Source of the DNA: JAHJQQ01 sp963737555 | GTDB taxonomy: Bacteria > Pseudomonadota > Gammaproteobacteria > Thiohalobacterales > Thiohalobacteraceae | Reading direction: 5' to 3' | Assembly: GCA_963737555.1 (NCBI GenBank) | Contig: CAVTTB010000008.1 | Location: forward strand, 248,001 to 312,000 | Length of the DNA stretch: 64,000 nucleotides | Notes under the pieces: model-generated | The model's input: the letters and a program-made list of their open reading frames with translations, nothing else | Databases searched by the model: none | Told to the model about the DNA's origin: nothing | Program-made: the position numbers and the translations under genes | Part shown: in pieces, positions 52,306 through 61,709 of the stretch | How the letters are laid out: every line of letters starts with the position of its first letter | How positions within the stretch are numbered: the first letter of the stretch is position 1

Positions 52306-52554
52306 ATGCTTCAGTTACGCCCGAACTGTGAGTGCTGCAACAAGGATCTCCCGCCAGACTCCACGGAAGCACGAATCTGTTCTTTCGAGTGCACATTCTG
52401 CGTGTCATGCGCCGAGTCCATTCTTGGCGGCACATGTCCGAACTGCGGTGGTGAACTCCTTCCTCGTCCTCGCCGCCCAGCAAACAAACTGGCCGAATAC
52501 CCTGCCTCCACTGAGCGTGTCCATAAACCGGCGGGTTGCGGCAAGCTGGCCTGA
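52306..52554 (+). CDS. Cassette gene: DUF1272 zinc-binding protein
   Basis: An 82-residue DUF1272 protein: MLQLRPNCECCNKDLPPDSTEARICSFECTFCVSCAESIL and CPNCGG contain eight cysteines in CxxC-type pairs, enough for two zinc ions. The end is variable. Function unknown. ATAAGGAGAAAGCA gives a strong ribosome-binding site. Such genes are common as free-standing or cassette genes. It is the last clear cassette gene; no attC follows. Confidence 0.85.
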   Translation: MLQLRPNCECCNKDLPPDSTEARICSFECTFCVSCAESILGGTCPNCGGELLPRPRRPANKLAEYPASTERVHKPAGCGKLA

Positions 52555-52595
52555 CGACTAGATTCAGAGAACATCCATCGCGCAGGAGGCCGACC

Positions 52596-53207
52596 ATGAC
52601 CAGTCTCTACGACGAACCGCACCGCACCCTGCAAGACCGCTTCGATACGCGCCGCCTGGCCGATCGCCTGGAAGAATCGCTGCTGCACGATGCGCTGACC
52701 GAATCCGAGCAGGCGTTCATCGAGGCACGCGATATGTTCTTTCTCGCCACCGTGGACGCGCAGGGCCATGCCAACTGCTCCTATCGCGGCGGCGATCCGG
52801 GCTTCGTGCGGGTGGTGGACGCACACACCATCGCCTTCCCCAATTACGACGGCAACGGCATGTATCTGTCCATGGGCAATGTGCTCGACGCGCGGCAGGT
52901 CGGGATACTGTTCATCGACTTCGAGAACCCGCAGCGCATGCGCTTCAACGGCGAGGCGAGCATCGACTTCGACGATCCGCTGCGCGACAGCTTTCCCGAG
53001 GCGCAGTTCGTGGTGCGCGTGCGGGCGCGCGAGATTTTCAGCAACTGCCCGCGTTACATCCATCGGATGAAACTCGTCGAACGCTCGCGCTTCGTGCCCA
53101 AGTCCGGTTGTGTCACGCCGGTGCCGGCGTGGAAGGCCGGCGATTGGGTCGCGGACGATCTGCCCGCCGCCGATCCGGCCCGCGATACCTCGCGCGAGGT
53201 GTTGTGA
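52596..53207 (+). CDS. Pyridoxamine 5'-phosphate oxidase (PPOX) family FMN-binding protein
   Basis: A 203-residue flavin-binding split-barrel protein: EARDMFFLATVDAQGHANCSYRGGDPGFVRVVDAHTIAFPNYDGNGMYLSMGNVLDARQVGILFIDFENPQRMRFNG covers the FMN fold. It resembles uncharacterised PPOX-family proteins rather than true PdxH, so the reaction is unknown. CAGGAGGCCGACC before ATG 52596 is an excellent ribosome-binding site. GC content returns to the host level here. Confidence 0.87.
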   Translation: MTSLYDEPHRTLQDRFDTRRLADRLEESLLHDALTESEQAFIEARDMFFLATVDAQGHANCSYRGGDPGFVRVVDAHTIAFPNYDGNGMYLSMGNVLDARQVGILFIDFENPQRMRFNGEASIDFDDPLRDSFPEAQFVVRVRAREIFSNCPRYIHRMKLVERSRFVPKSGCVTPVPAWKAGDWVADDLPAADPARDTSREVL

Positions 53208-53260
53208 GCGTGCGTGTGACGGCTAGCAGACAGACATTGTGAACAGGAGACTCCTTGAAT

Positions 53261-53853
53261 ATGAGCGCCACCGTCATGGGCAAGACCCGACTGGAAGCCT
53301 TCAGCGATGGCGTGATCGCCATCCTCATCACCATCATGGTGCTGGAGCTGAAGGTGCCGCACGGCGAGAACCTCGCGGCGCTGCTGCCGCTGATCCCGGT
53401 GTTCCTGAGTTATGTGCTGAGCTTCATCTACCTCGGCATCTATTGGAACAACCATCACCACATGCTGCACACCCTGCACACCGTGACGGGGCCGGTGCTG
53501 TGGGCCAATCTGCATCTGTTGTTCTGGTTGTCGCTGATTCCCTTCACGACGGGTTGGATGGGCGAGAACCACTTCGCCGCCATGCCCTCGGCGCTGTACG
53601 GTGTGGTGCTGCTGATGGCGGCCATCGCCTACTGGATTCTTCAGCAGCTGATCATCGCTGCACAGGGGTCGGACTCGCTGTTGAAGAGGGCGGTCGGCAG
53701 TGACTGGAAGGGCAAGGCATCGCCGATCCTGTATTTGCTCGCCATCGTGGCGGCGTTCTGGTCGCATGGATTTCCCAGGCGCTCTACGTGCTGGTGGCGC
53801 TGATGTGGCTGGTGCCGGATCGGCGCATCGAGCATGTGCTCGACAGTGAGTGA
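53261..53853 (+). CDS. TMEM175-family potassium channel-like membrane protein (frameshifted)
   Basis: A protein of about 197 residues with six membrane helices. RLEAFSDGVIAILITIMVLELKVPHG carries the TMEM175 (DUF1211) signature FSDG; then YLGIYWNNHHHMLHT, ANLHLLFWLSLIPFTTGW and a C-terminal helix. The frame breaks near 53757 (apparent loss of one C in TTCCTGG), after which VAWISQALYVLVALMWLVPDRRIEHVL continues to TGA at 53853. Bacterial members form K+ channels. AGGAGA lies upstream of ATG 53261; TTG at 53255 is also possible. Confidence 0.82.
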
Positions 53854-53943
53854 AGGCTTGGGAAGTTAGCCAGAAGATGCCCCATGGGCATGAGTTACAC
53901 TTTGAAACGATAAGTTACATTCGTGAGGCATTAGCTTTCCACC

Positions 53944-54558
53944 ATGGCCGGCTGCTGCGACAACAATTGCTCAATCGACACGCTGCAAGAGCGTCAGCGC
54001 GGCACTTTGCTGATCGTGCTCGGCATCAATGCGGTGATGTTCCTGGTCATCGCGGTTGCCGCGCTGTATGGCAAATCCACGGCCTTGCTCGCCGACAGCC
54101 TGGACAATCTCGGCGATGCGCTGACTTATGGCCTGAGTCTGTATGCAGTGTCGCGCGGCGCGGCGTTGAAGGCCAAGGTCGCGCTGTTCAAGGGCGGGCT
54201 GATCTTTCTCGGCGCGTCGGTGGTGGCGGCGCAGATCGTCTACACGCTGTTCGTCCCGAGCGTGCCGCTGTTCGAGGTCATGGGCGCGTTCAGTCTGCTC
54301 GGGCTTGTCGCCAATGGGGTGTGTCTGTTCCTGTTGACGCGCCACCGTGACGAGGATGTGAACATGTCGTCGGTGTGGGAGTGCTCGCGCAACGATATCG
54401 CATCGAACCTGGCCGTGTTCGTGGCAGCCGGCGCTGTGTGGCTGACGGATTCCAGTTGGCCGGATACCGTGGTGGCATTAGGTTTAGTGTGGCTGTTGCT
54501 GCGCTCGGCCTTCCGCGTGATTGGCTCGGCCCGGGCAGAGTTGCGTGCGGCAACCTAG
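53944..54558 (+). CDS. Cation transporter, short CDF-like membrane protein
   Basis: A 204-residue membrane protein. MAGCCDNNCSIDTLQERQR may bind metal through its Cys residues. The membrane part (TLLIVLGINAVMFLVIAVAALYGKSTALLADSLDNLGDALTYGLSLYAVSRG) contains the ALLADSLDNLGD motif matching the metal-binding (H/D)xxxD of cation diffusion facilitators, with DIASNLAV as the second site. It lacks the usual C-terminal cytoplasmic domain, so it is a minimal form. Substrate (Zn, Fe or Co) unknown. No regulator nearby. Confidence 0.8.
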   Translation: MAGCCDNNCSIDTLQERQRGTLLIVLGINAVMFLVIAVAALYGKSTALLADSLDNLGDALTYGLSLYAVSRGAALKAKVALFKGGLIFLGASVVAAQIVYTLFVPSVPLFEVMGAFSLLGLVANGVCLFLLTRHRDEDVNMSSVWECSRNDIASNLAVFVAAGAVWLTDSSWPDTVVALGLVWLLLRSAFRVIGSARAELRAAT

Positions 54559-54563
54559 CGCTG

Positions 54564-54587
54564 AGTCGGTGGCTAGTGCCACCGACT
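54564..54587. terminator. Hairpin between convergent genes
   Basis: AGTCGGTGGC and GCCACCGACT form a perfect 10-bp stem with a TAGT loop, six bases after the CDF gene stop and 27 bp before the convergent gene's stop. No U-tract, but a bidirectional terminator is likely. Confidence 0.6.
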
Positions 54588-54613
54588 GAAGCTAGTTCCG
54601 CCTCACATTTCCC

Positions 54614-55060
54614 TCAGTTCACCCAGCTCGGCGATGGAGAATGGTCATCGGGACGCAGGCCGCGCACTTGGAAGATGAGGTCTTCGGTAAGCTCGGCCAG
54701 TTCTTCGCGCATCTGTGCCAGTGAATTCAGGCCGGCCAGCAGTTGGGTGTTGCGCACCAAGTCGCCTTGATTCGCCGGATCTTCCGGCAGCAGCGGGTTG
54801 CCCGACAGGAAGCTCTGCAGGTGGCCGGAAAAGGCCATCAGCATTTCGACGTCGCTCATGGTGATTTTCTTGACGTTGTTCAGGGTGGAGTGGAACTGCT
54901 CCATGATGGTGATCAAGTTGCTGGTCAGGTGGCGGACTTGCGGCACCACCACCGACATCGATTCCAGTCCTGTGCGCAGCACGACCTCGTTGTTGAGAAT
55001 AAAATTACGCAGACCCTGCAGATTCTTTCTCACTTCTTCGTAAATCAAGGCGTCCGTCAT
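54614..55060 (-). CDS. Hypothetical helical protein
   Basis: A 148-residue protein without Cys, signal peptide or membrane segment. It is helical with heptad character (LRNFILNNEVVLRTGLESMSVVVPQVRHLTSNLITIMEQFHSTLNNVKKITMSDVEMLMAFSGHLQSF), then an acidic C terminus (MREELAELTEDLIFQVRGL). GAGGAG lies 11 bp before the ATG. Coding potential looks good, but I do not recognise the family. Confidence 0.65.
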   Translation of the reverse strand: MTDALIYEEVRKNLQGLRNFILNNEVVLRTGLESMSVVVPQVRHLTSNLITIMEQFHSTLNNVKKITMSDVEMLMAFSGHLQSFLSGNPLLPEDPANQGDLVRNTQLLAGLNSLAQMREELAELTEDLIFQVRGLRPDDHSPSPSWVN

Positions 55061-55435
55061 GTTGAAATATGCTCCTCGGATTATTGGTGTAACAAGCGTT
55101 CTATGACGATTGATTGCGTTTTGCGCGCGCGCGGGGCGTCACTGTACCGAACACGTTGGCGTGAGGCAATGCGTTGGTTGTGCGAATATTCGTACACGCT
55201 ACAGCACTTCAATAATCGGCATTTTCGCTTTACTAAAGAGACTAGGTGCTTACGCGCGATATCGTTTGTCGAGTGTGTGGAAACCACCCATTTAGGCCTA
55301 TACTGCGCGACATGATTTTCGCGGACTCGATAATTGTCTTCGCCAAACGGAATGTTAAAAAGTGAGCATCGTGCTTGAACAAGCGGCACCGTTTTACCCG
55401 ACCACCAACGCGTATGGCTCCGTGAAGACCGAGTG
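55061..55435. other. Intergenic region without recognisable content
   Basis: A 375-bp gap between two divergent hypothetical genes. It must hold both promoters. I see only short dyads (for example CGAATATTCG near 55181) and no repeat, RNA gene or clear regulator site. Confidence 0.5.
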
Positions 55436-55771
55436 ATGCCGAAATTCATCGATGCCGTACGCGATTGGCCGACGGACGCGTTTGCACAGAGCTTGAAACG
55501 TGAGCTCATGGCGCTGGGCAATGGCGTGTTGCCGTTGGAAAAAGGCGTTGCCTACGGCGGGGTGGTCGACGACAGCGATCTCGCCGTGTCGATTTTGCGC
55601 AGTACCGATGCCGGGTCCGCGATTGTGGTTCGGGTCGGCGTCTTTTTCACCGAGGTCATCGCCGGGTGCAATTGCGACGAGGATCCTCAGTCGATACCGG
55701 CCTATTGCGAATTACGCATCGACATCGACAAGCTAAGCGCCGAGGCCGACATGACCCTGATTCCAGACTGA
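55436..55771 (+). CDS. Hypothetical protein
   Basis: A 111-residue protein: a helical N terminus (DAVRDWPTDAFAQSLKRELMAL) followed by an alternating beta-like part (GVVDDSDLAVSILRSTDAGSAIVVRVGVFFTEVIAGCNCDEDP) and an acidic end. CNCDEDP could bind metal. I do not recognise it. The spacing before nap (131 bp) and the FNR box between argue against co-transcription with nap. Confidence 0.6.
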   Translation: MPKFIDAVRDWPTDAFAQSLKRELMALGNGVLPLEKGVAYGGVVDDSDLAVSILRSTDAGSAIVVRVGVFFTEVIAGCNCDEDPQSIPAYCELRIDIDKLSAEADMTLIPD

Positions 55772-55832
55772 AGTGGTCGGGTATATAAGCGTTACGTTAT
55801 AAGTTTAACCATGCGCACAGAGATGGTGCATC

Positions 55833-55846
55833 TTGATATGCATCAA
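55833..55846. promoter_or_regulatory. FNR/ANR box upstream of napF
   Basis: TTGATATGCATCAA is a perfect match to the FNR consensus TTGAT-N4-ATCAA. If it acts as a class II site, transcription starts about 41.5 bp downstream near 55881, just before napF, implying induction without oxygen. Confidence 0.88.
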
Positions 55847-55902
55847 GGTGACACGCGTCGCATGTTGGCATAGTGGCCCCGCACTCACAGGCAGCGGGAC
55901 CT

Positions 55903-56406
55903 ATGTCGGTATCTATCAGTCGAATGCAGTTCCTACGTGGCGATGTCAGTGGTCGCCGCACCGCGTTGCGCCCGCCGTGGGCCGTGCCTGAGGCGCGCTT
56001 CGTCGATCTGTGTACCCGTTGCAACGCCTGTGTGGACGATTGTCCGCGCGGCTTGCTGCATTCGGGGTCGGGTGGTTTCCCGGTCATCGACTTCAGTCGC
56101 GGGGCCTGCAGCTTCTGCGGCGAGTGCGTGTCCGCCTGCGCGCCGGGCGCGTTGACACCGAAATTGCCATCACCCTGGAAACTCGTGGCGCACGTCCAGG
56201 ATCAATGCTTGTCCCTGCACGGCGTGTTGTGCCGCATCTGCGGCGAACACTGCGAGCTACGCGCCATCCGCTTCCGTCCGGCACTGGGCGGTCGCACACA
56301 ACCGCAGGTCGATGTGCAGACCTGTTCCGGTTGCGGCGCCTGTTACAGCGCCTGCCCCAGTCATGCCATCGCCCTCGTCGAGGTCGCTGGCCAACCCGCC
56401 TCCTGA
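55903..56406 (+). CDS. napF: Ferredoxin-type protein NapF
   Basis: A 167-residue cytoplasmic protein with three 4Fe-4S cysteine clusters: CTRCNACVDDCPRG (about residues 36-49), CSFCGECVSACAPG (about 67-80) and CSGCGACYSACPSH (about 141-154), plus a CxxCxxxC segment (CRICGEHC). NapF helps assemble or mature NapA. The start is uncertain: ATG at 55903 gives MSVSISRMQFLRGD, like the N terminus of known NapF; ATG 55924 is the alternative. First gene of the nap operon behind the FNR box. Confidence 0.9.
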   Translation: MSVSISRMQFLRGDVSGRRTALRPPWAVPEARFVDLCTRCNACVDDCPRGLLHSGSGGFPVIDFSRGACSFCGECVSACAPGALTPKLPSPWKLVAHVQDQCLSLHGVLCRICGEHCELRAIRFRPALGGRTQPQVDVQTCSGCGACYSACPSHAIALVEVAGQPAS

Positions 56407-56417
56407 GGAATTCATCG

Positions 56418-56657
56418 ATGAATATATCCGGTGTGCTTGTCCATGCCCGACCCGAGAAGGTCGCCGCCGTGCGCTCGCGACTTGCACAGATCGCAGGTGT
56501 TGAAGTCCATGCCGCCACTGACGACGGCAAGTTGATTGTCACCGTGGAAGAGGAAAGCGACCGCATCCTCGCCGACACCGTGCTGAGTCTGCGCGATGTT
56601 CCGGGCGTGTTGTCGGCCTCCATGGTGTATCACGAATACGCAGACGAAACTCATTAA
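56418..56657 (+). CDS. napD: NapA maturation chaperone NapD
   Basis: A 79-residue protein: MNISGVLVHARPEKVAAVRSRLAQIAGVEVHAATDDGKLIVTVE, then TVLSLRDVPGVLSASMVYHEY. NapD binds the twin-arginine signal of NapA and holds it back until the molybdenum cofactor is in place. TGAGGAATTCATCG is the ribosome-binding site; the gene follows napF by 11 bp and precedes napA by 12 bp. Confidence 0.93.
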   Translation: MNISGVLVHARPEKVAAVRSRLAQIAGVEVHAATDDGKLIVTVEEESDRILADTVLSLRDVPGVLSASMVYHEYADETH

Positions 56658-56669
56658 GGAGACAGTGCG

Positions 56670-59227
56670 ATGACCATTACCCGACGCGATTTTATCAAGG
56701 CCAACGCCATTGCAGCCACCGCCGCGGCCGCGGGTGTGACTCTACCGGGCATCAGTGTCGCCGCCGTAGCACCCGCCGACGCAATCCGCTGGGACAAGGC
56801 GCCGTGCCGTTTCTGCGGTACCGGCTGCAGTGTGCTGGTCGGCACCAAGGACGGCCGCATTGTGGCGACCCAAGGCGATCCCGATGCGCCGGTCAACCGC
56901 GGCCTCAACTGCATCAAAGGTTATTTCCTGTCCAAGATCATGTACGGCAAAGACCGGTTGACCACGCCGTTGCTGCGCAAGCGCAATGGCCGCTTCGATA
57001 AAGAGGGCGAGTTCGAACCGGTAGTCCTGGGACGAGGCCTTCGACATCATGGCCGAGAAATGGAAGACCGCGCTCAAGCACGACATGGAGGCGAACAAAG
57101 GCAAAGCCGCCGATGAAATCACCTCCACCGTCGGCATGTTCGGCTCCGGGCAATGGACCATCTTTGAAGGCTATGCCGCCGTCCAAACTGTACAAGGCCG
57201 GTTTCCGTTCCAATCACATCGATCCCAACGCGCGCCATTGCATGGCCTCGGCGGTGGTCGGCTTCATGCGCACCTTCGGCGCCGACGAGCCGATGGGTTG
57301 CTACGACGATCTGGAGAACGCCGATGCCTTCGTGCTGTGGGGTTCGAACATGGCCGAGATGCATCCGATTCTCTGGTCGCGTCTGACCGACACGCGCCTG
57401 ACCCGGCCGGGTTGCGAGGTGCACGTGCTGTCGACCTTCGAGCATCGCAGTTTCGAGCTGGCCGACAACGGCATGGTGTTCGTGCCGCAGACCGATCTGG
57501 CGATTTTGAATTACATCGCCAACTACATCATCCAGACCAAATCCTATAACCAGGATTTCATCGACAAACACGTCAACTTCACCCAGGCGGCCACCGACAT
57601 CGGCTACGGCCTGCGGCCCACGCATGCGTTGGAGAAGGCGGCGAAAAATGCCGCTGCGGACAAGGCCGAGGCGATGGCGCCGATCAGCTTCGAGGAATAC
57701 GCCAAGTCGGTCGAGCCGTACACCTTGGATTACACCTCGAAACTCTCCGGCGTGCCGAAAGAGAATTTGGAGAAGCTGGCCAAGGCCTATGCCGATCCGA
57801 AAAAGAAAGTCACGTCGTTCTGGACCATGGGCTTCAACCAGCACACCCGCGGCGTGTGGGCGAACAATCTCGTCTACAACATCCATCTATTGATGGGCAA
57901 GATCTCCGAGCCGGGCAACAGCCCGTTCTCGCTGACCGGTCAGCCGTCCGCCTGCGGCACCGCGCGCGAAGTCGGCACCTTCTCGCATCGTCTGCCGGCC
58001 GATCTGATCGTGAAGAAGCCGGAACACCGCGCCTTCGCCGAGAAGGTGTGGAAGCTGCCGGAAGGCACGATTCCCGGTAAGCCCGGATACCACGCCGTGT
58101 TGCAGAACCGCATGTTGAAAGACGGCAAGCTCAACGCCTACTGGGTGATGTGCAACAACAATATGCAGGCCGCGGCCAATATGAACGAGGAGACGCTGCC
58201 GGGTTATCGCAATCCGGATAACTTCATCGTCGTCTCCGATCCGTATCCGACCGTGACCGCGACCGCCGCCGATCTGATCCTGCCGACGGCGATGTGGACG
58301 GAGAAAGAAGGCGCCTACGGCAATGCCGAACGGCGCACGCAGTTCTGGCGTCAGCAAGTCATGGCGCCGGGTCAGGCCAAGTCCGATCTGTGGCAGTTGA
58401 TGGAGTTCTCCAAGCGCTTCAAGGTCGAGGAGGTGTGGCCGGAAGAATTGATAGCGAAACAGCCGGAGCTGCGCGGCAAGACCTTGTTCGACGTGCTCTA
58501 CGCCAACGGCCAGGTGGACAAGTTCGCCAAGCAGGAAGTCAAAGACGGCAACGGCAATGTCTATTCCAATACCGAGATGGACGACTTCGGTTTCTATGTG
58601 CAGAAAGGCCTGTTCGAGGAATACCGCATCTTCGGCACGCAAGGACCGAAGAAGGGTCACGACCTCGCCGAGTTCGAGCAATACCATCAATCCCGCGGCC
58701 TGCGTTGGCCGGTGGTCGATGGCAAAGAAACCTTGTGGCGTTATCGCGAAGGTTACGATCCGTTCGTCGCCAAGGGTGCCGGTGTGCAGTTCTACGGCAA
58801 CAAGGACGGCCGCGCCAACATCATTTCCGCGCCGTACGAGCCGGCCGCCGAAAGTCCGGATGCCGAATTCGATCTGTGGCTGTCGACCGGTCGCGTGCTG
58901 GAGCACTGGCATTCCGGTTCGATGACGCGTCGCGTGCCGGAACTGTACAAGGCCTTCCCGGATGCGGTGATCTTCATGCATCCCGACGATGCGAAGAAGC
59001 GCGGGTTGCGCCGCGGCCTGTCGGCCAAGGTCATCAGTCGCCGTGGTGAGATTATCGCGCGGGTCGAAACGCGCGGTCGCAATCTGCCGCCGCCGGGTTT
59101 GATCTTCGTGCCGTGGTTCGATGCCAGTCGTCTGATCAACAAGGTCACGCTGGATGCCACCGATCCGTTGTCCAAGGAAACGGATTACAAGAAGTGCGCG
59201 GTGAAGGTCGTGTCGGCGGAGGCGTGA
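56670..59227 (+). CDS. napA: Periplasmic nitrate reductase catalytic subunit NapA (two frameshifts)
   Basis: A molybdoenzyme of about 850 residues. Twin-arginine signal TRRDFIKANAIAATAAAAG; 4Fe-4S ligands Cys46, Cys49, Cys53 and Cys81 (CRFCGTGC ... GLNCIKG); the Mo-ligating Cys lies in DPNARHCMASAVVGF. Two single-base insertions break the frame: an A at 57024 (expected FEPVSWDEAFDIMAEKW) and a C at 57183 (expected AAVKLYKAGFRSNH). From there to 59227 the bis-MGD enzyme is intact (FNQHTRGVWANNLVYNIHLL, GQPSACGTAREVGTFSHRLPAD, LPTAMWTEKEGAYGNAERRTQFW, EHWHSGSMTRRVPELY). It reduces nitrate to nitrite in the periplasm. Confidence 0.93.
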
Positions 59228-59269
59228 GCGTGCATGTCATTGCGAGCGCAGCGCAGGCGATGATCTGAA

Positions 59270-59327
59270 GTAGCCCGGATGTAATCCGGGATGGGGATAG
59301 ACGACTCCCGGATTACATCCGGGCTAC
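59270..59327. repeat. REP-like repeat, GTAGCCCGGATG family, inside the nap operon
   Basis: GTAGCCCGGATGTAATCCGG and CCGGATTACATCCGGGCTAC pair over 20 bp. It lies in the 219-bp gap between napA and napG, the only large gap in the operon. The sequence before it (TTGCGAGCGCAGCGC...GATGATCTGAA) matches the copy at 29473. Confidence 0.92.
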
Positions 59328-59446
59328 GTTACTGAGTCAACCGCCGGAGATTCGCGCTGCCTCAGGGCAGCTCTCGGCGCAAGCGCCTCACCTTCGGGCC
59401 GCTCCTATATTATCGATGCATAACAGACTGTGAGAGTTTTAAGGTG

Positions 59447-60304
59447 ATGAACGCATCCACAAACAACGCCGCACGACGACGCTTTCTGGTCGATATGGCG
59501 CGCACCGCCGGTGGTGTCGCGTTGTTCGGTCTAGGCATCGGTCTGTATGCGCGTCAGTCGGCGGCATTGCCGGCGACGGCGTTACGGCCGCCGGGCGCGT
59601 TAGCGGAAACGGACTTTCTCGGCGCCTGTATCCGCTGTGGTTTGTGCGTGCGCGATTGTCCCTATAACACTTTGAAACTTGCCGAGCTGGGCGAGTCGGT
59701 CGCCACCGGCACGCCGTATTTCATCGCCCGCGCCGTTCCCTGCGAAATGTGTGAAGACATTCCCTGTGTGGTGGCGTGTCCGACCGGCGCGTTGGATAAA
59801 GGTTTGCAGGACATCGACGACGCGCGCATGGGCTTGGCGGTGCTGGCCGATCAGGAAACCTGTCTGAATTTTCTCGGTCTGCGCTGTGACGTGTGTTATC
59901 GCGTGTGTCCGTCCATCGACAAGGCCATCACCTTGGATGTGCAGCACAACCCGCGCAGCGGCCATCATTCGCGCTTCATTCCGGTGGTGCATTCCGAGCA
60001 TTGCACCGGCTGCGGTAAATGCGAACAGGCCTGCGTATTGCCAGTGGCGGCGATCAAGGTGTTGCCGATGCATCTGGCCAAAGGCGAGGCGGCCGAGCAC
60101 TACCGTCTCGGTTGGGAAGAAAAACAGAAGGCCGGCGGCAGTCTGGTCGCGCCGGATCAAGAGCGGCAGTTCAATCTGCCCGAAGGCGTGCGCTACGACT
60201 ATCAGGGCGAAGGCGTGATCATCGATGAAAGCGTGGCGCCTGCAACCGTACCGTTTGAAGATGATCCCTTGAAAACCCTCAACCGCGGCTTGGAGAACAA
60301 CTGA
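59447..60304 (+). CDS. napG: Ferredoxin-type protein NapG (quinol dehydrogenase subunit)
   Basis: A 285-residue periplasmic iron-sulfur protein with a twin-arginine-like leader (ARRRFLVDMARTAGGVALFGLG). Four 4Fe-4S clusters: CIRCGLCVRDCPYN, CEMCEDIPCVVACPTG, CDVCYRVCPS and CTGCGKCEQACVLP. With membrane protein NapH it passes quinol electrons to NapC/NapB/NapA. ATG at 59447 (GTG 59444 also possible), with AAGG upstream. Its stop overlaps the napH start (TGATGG). Confidence 0.94.
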   Translation: MNASTNNAARRRFLVDMARTAGGVALFGLGIGLYARQSAALPATALRPPGALAETDFLGACIRCGLCVRDCPYNTLKLAELGESVATGTPYFIARAVPCEMCEDIPCVVACPTGALDKGLQDIDDARMGLAVLADQETCLNFLGLRCDVCYRVCPSIDKAITLDVQHNPRSGHHSRFIPVVHSEHCTGCGKCEQACVLPVAAIKVLPMHLAKGEAAEHYRLGWEEKQKAGGSLVAPDQERQFNLPEGVRYDYQGEGVIIDESVAPATVPFEDDPLKTLNRGLENN

Positions 60305-61212
60305 TGGCGCGCACGCAGGCCATCGGTGCAGAAGCGCTCGCGCTCAAGGGTCGTTGGCGCGCGCGGCGTTGGTTGCTGCTGCGACGCGCGAGTCAGTTGT
60401 CGATTCTGGCGCTGTTCCTGTTGGGGCCGCTCGCCGGCGTGTGGATTGTCAAAGGCAATCTGAATTCGAGTCTGACCCTGGACGTGTTGCCGCTGACCGA
60501 TCCGTATGTGTTGTTGCAAGGTCTGCTCGCGGGGCATGTGCCGGAAAGCGCCGCGCTGATCGGTGCATTGATCGTTGCAGGATTTTATTTTCTGGTCGGC
60601 GGGCGTGCCTATTGTGCCTGGGTGTGTCCGGTGAACATCGTCACCGACGCGGCGCATTGGTTGCGCGAACGACTCGGCATCAGCACGGCGACGCGCTTAT
60701 CGAATAAGAGTCGCTTGTGGATTCTGGCGATGACCTTGGTGCTCGCGGCGGTGACCGGCAGCATCGCCTGGGAGTTGGTCAATCCGGTTTCGATGTTGCA
60801 TCGCGGGTTGATCTTCGGCTTTGGTTTCGGTTGGGCGGTGGTGCTGGCGGTATTTCTGCTCGACCTGCTGGTGAGCAAGCGCGCCTGGTGCGGGCATCTG
60901 TGTCCGGTCGGTGCATTCTACGGATTGCTCGGGCACTACAGTCCGCTGCGAGTATCCGCCGCGCAACGTGAGAACTGCAACGATTGCATGGACTGTTATG
61001 CGGTCTGTCCCGAGCCACAAGTGATTCGTCCGGCGCTCAAGGGTGCGGACAAAGGTATCGGTCCGGTGATACTCGACGCGCAATGCACCAACTGCGGACG
61101 TTGCATCGATGTCTGTTCCAAGGACGTGTTTCGTTTCGGTACGCGGTTCAATAATTCAACGCATTCACAATCATCGGAATCCCTTTCCAGTAAGACGGAG
61201 GTATGGTCATGA
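60304..61212 (+). CDS. napH: Quinol dehydrogenase membrane component NapH
   Basis: A 302-residue inner-membrane protein with four or five helices, two CxxxCP motifs (YCAWVCPVNIVTDAAHWLR and WCGHLCPVGAFYGLLG) and two C-terminal 4Fe-4S clusters (CNDCMDCYAVCPEP, CTNCGRCIDVCSKDVF). It oxidises quinol and hands electrons to NapG. The overlap with napG (shared A of TGATG) implies coupling; its end also overlaps napB. Confidence 0.94.
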   Translation: MARTQAIGAEALALKGRWRARRWLLLRRASQLSILALFLLGPLAGVWIVKGNLNSSLTLDVLPLTDPYVLLQGLLAGHVPESAALIGALIVAGFYFLVGGRAYCAWVCPVNIVTDAAHWLRERLGISTATRLSNKSRLWILAMTLVLAAVTGSIAWELVNPVSMLHRGLIFGFGFGWAVVLAVFLLDLLVSKRAWCGHLCPVGAFYGLLGHYSPLRVSAAQRENCNDCMDCYAVCPEPQVIRPALKGADKGIGPVILDAQCTNCGRCIDVCSKDVFRFGTRFNNSTHSQSSESLSSKTEVWS

Positions 61213-61658
61213 ACAAGAAAACGATTGCAGCGCTCGCGGTGCTTTGGCTGTGGGGCGGGGCGATGTCCGCCGCGTTTGGAGAGGGGCTGGTGTCAGAACG
61301 GGGTAGCCTCGCGCTCGACGAAGAGGCGCCGGCCGCCGAAGCCAAACAATATGCGAAGGACGGTGATGTGATCCCGCGCGATTATGTGCAACAGCCGCCG
61401 CTGATTCCGCACAAGACCGAGGGCTACATCATCAGCACCAAGTCCAACAAATGTTTGAGTTGCCACAGTTGGGCGAATGCCAAGGCGTCCTTGGCCACCA
61501 AGATCAGTCAGACGCATTTCGAGGATCGCGACAAGAATGTGTTGGCGAATGTCTCGGCGCGCCGCTATTTCTGCACCCAGTGCCATGTGCCGCAGGTCAA
61601 TGCGCCACCGTTGGTGGAAAATACCTTCAAACCGATCACCGCGATTTCGGGCCAGTGA
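61209..61658 (+). CDS. napB: Di-haem cytochrome c NapB
   Basis: A 149-residue periplasmic cytochrome, the small subunit of the nitrate reductase. Signal peptide (about residues 1-24, IAALAVLWLWGGAMSAAFG), then YVQQPPLIPHKTEGYIISTKSNKCLSCHSW (first CxxCH) and RRYFCTQCHVPQVNAPPLVENTF (second). Electrons from NapC pass through it to NapA. ATG 61209 is preferred (GGAGG eight bases upstream), overlapping napH by four bases; ATG 61203 is too close to the site. Confidence 0.94.
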   Translation: MNKKTIAALAVLWLWGGAMSAAFGEGLVSERGSLALDEEAPAAEAKQYAKDGDVIPRDYVQQPPLIPHKTEGYIISTKSNKCLSCHSWANAKASLATKISQTHFEDRDKNVLANVSARRYFCTQCHVPQVNAPPLVENTFKPITAISGQ

Positions 61659-61709
61659 TGCCATTCCGGCGCGCGGCATGTCGACAACTAACAATGATGG
61701 GTACAAGCC

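Noticed and set aside
57887..58981. 364-codon frame antisense to napA
   Set aside because: Shadow of the molybdoenzyme frame.
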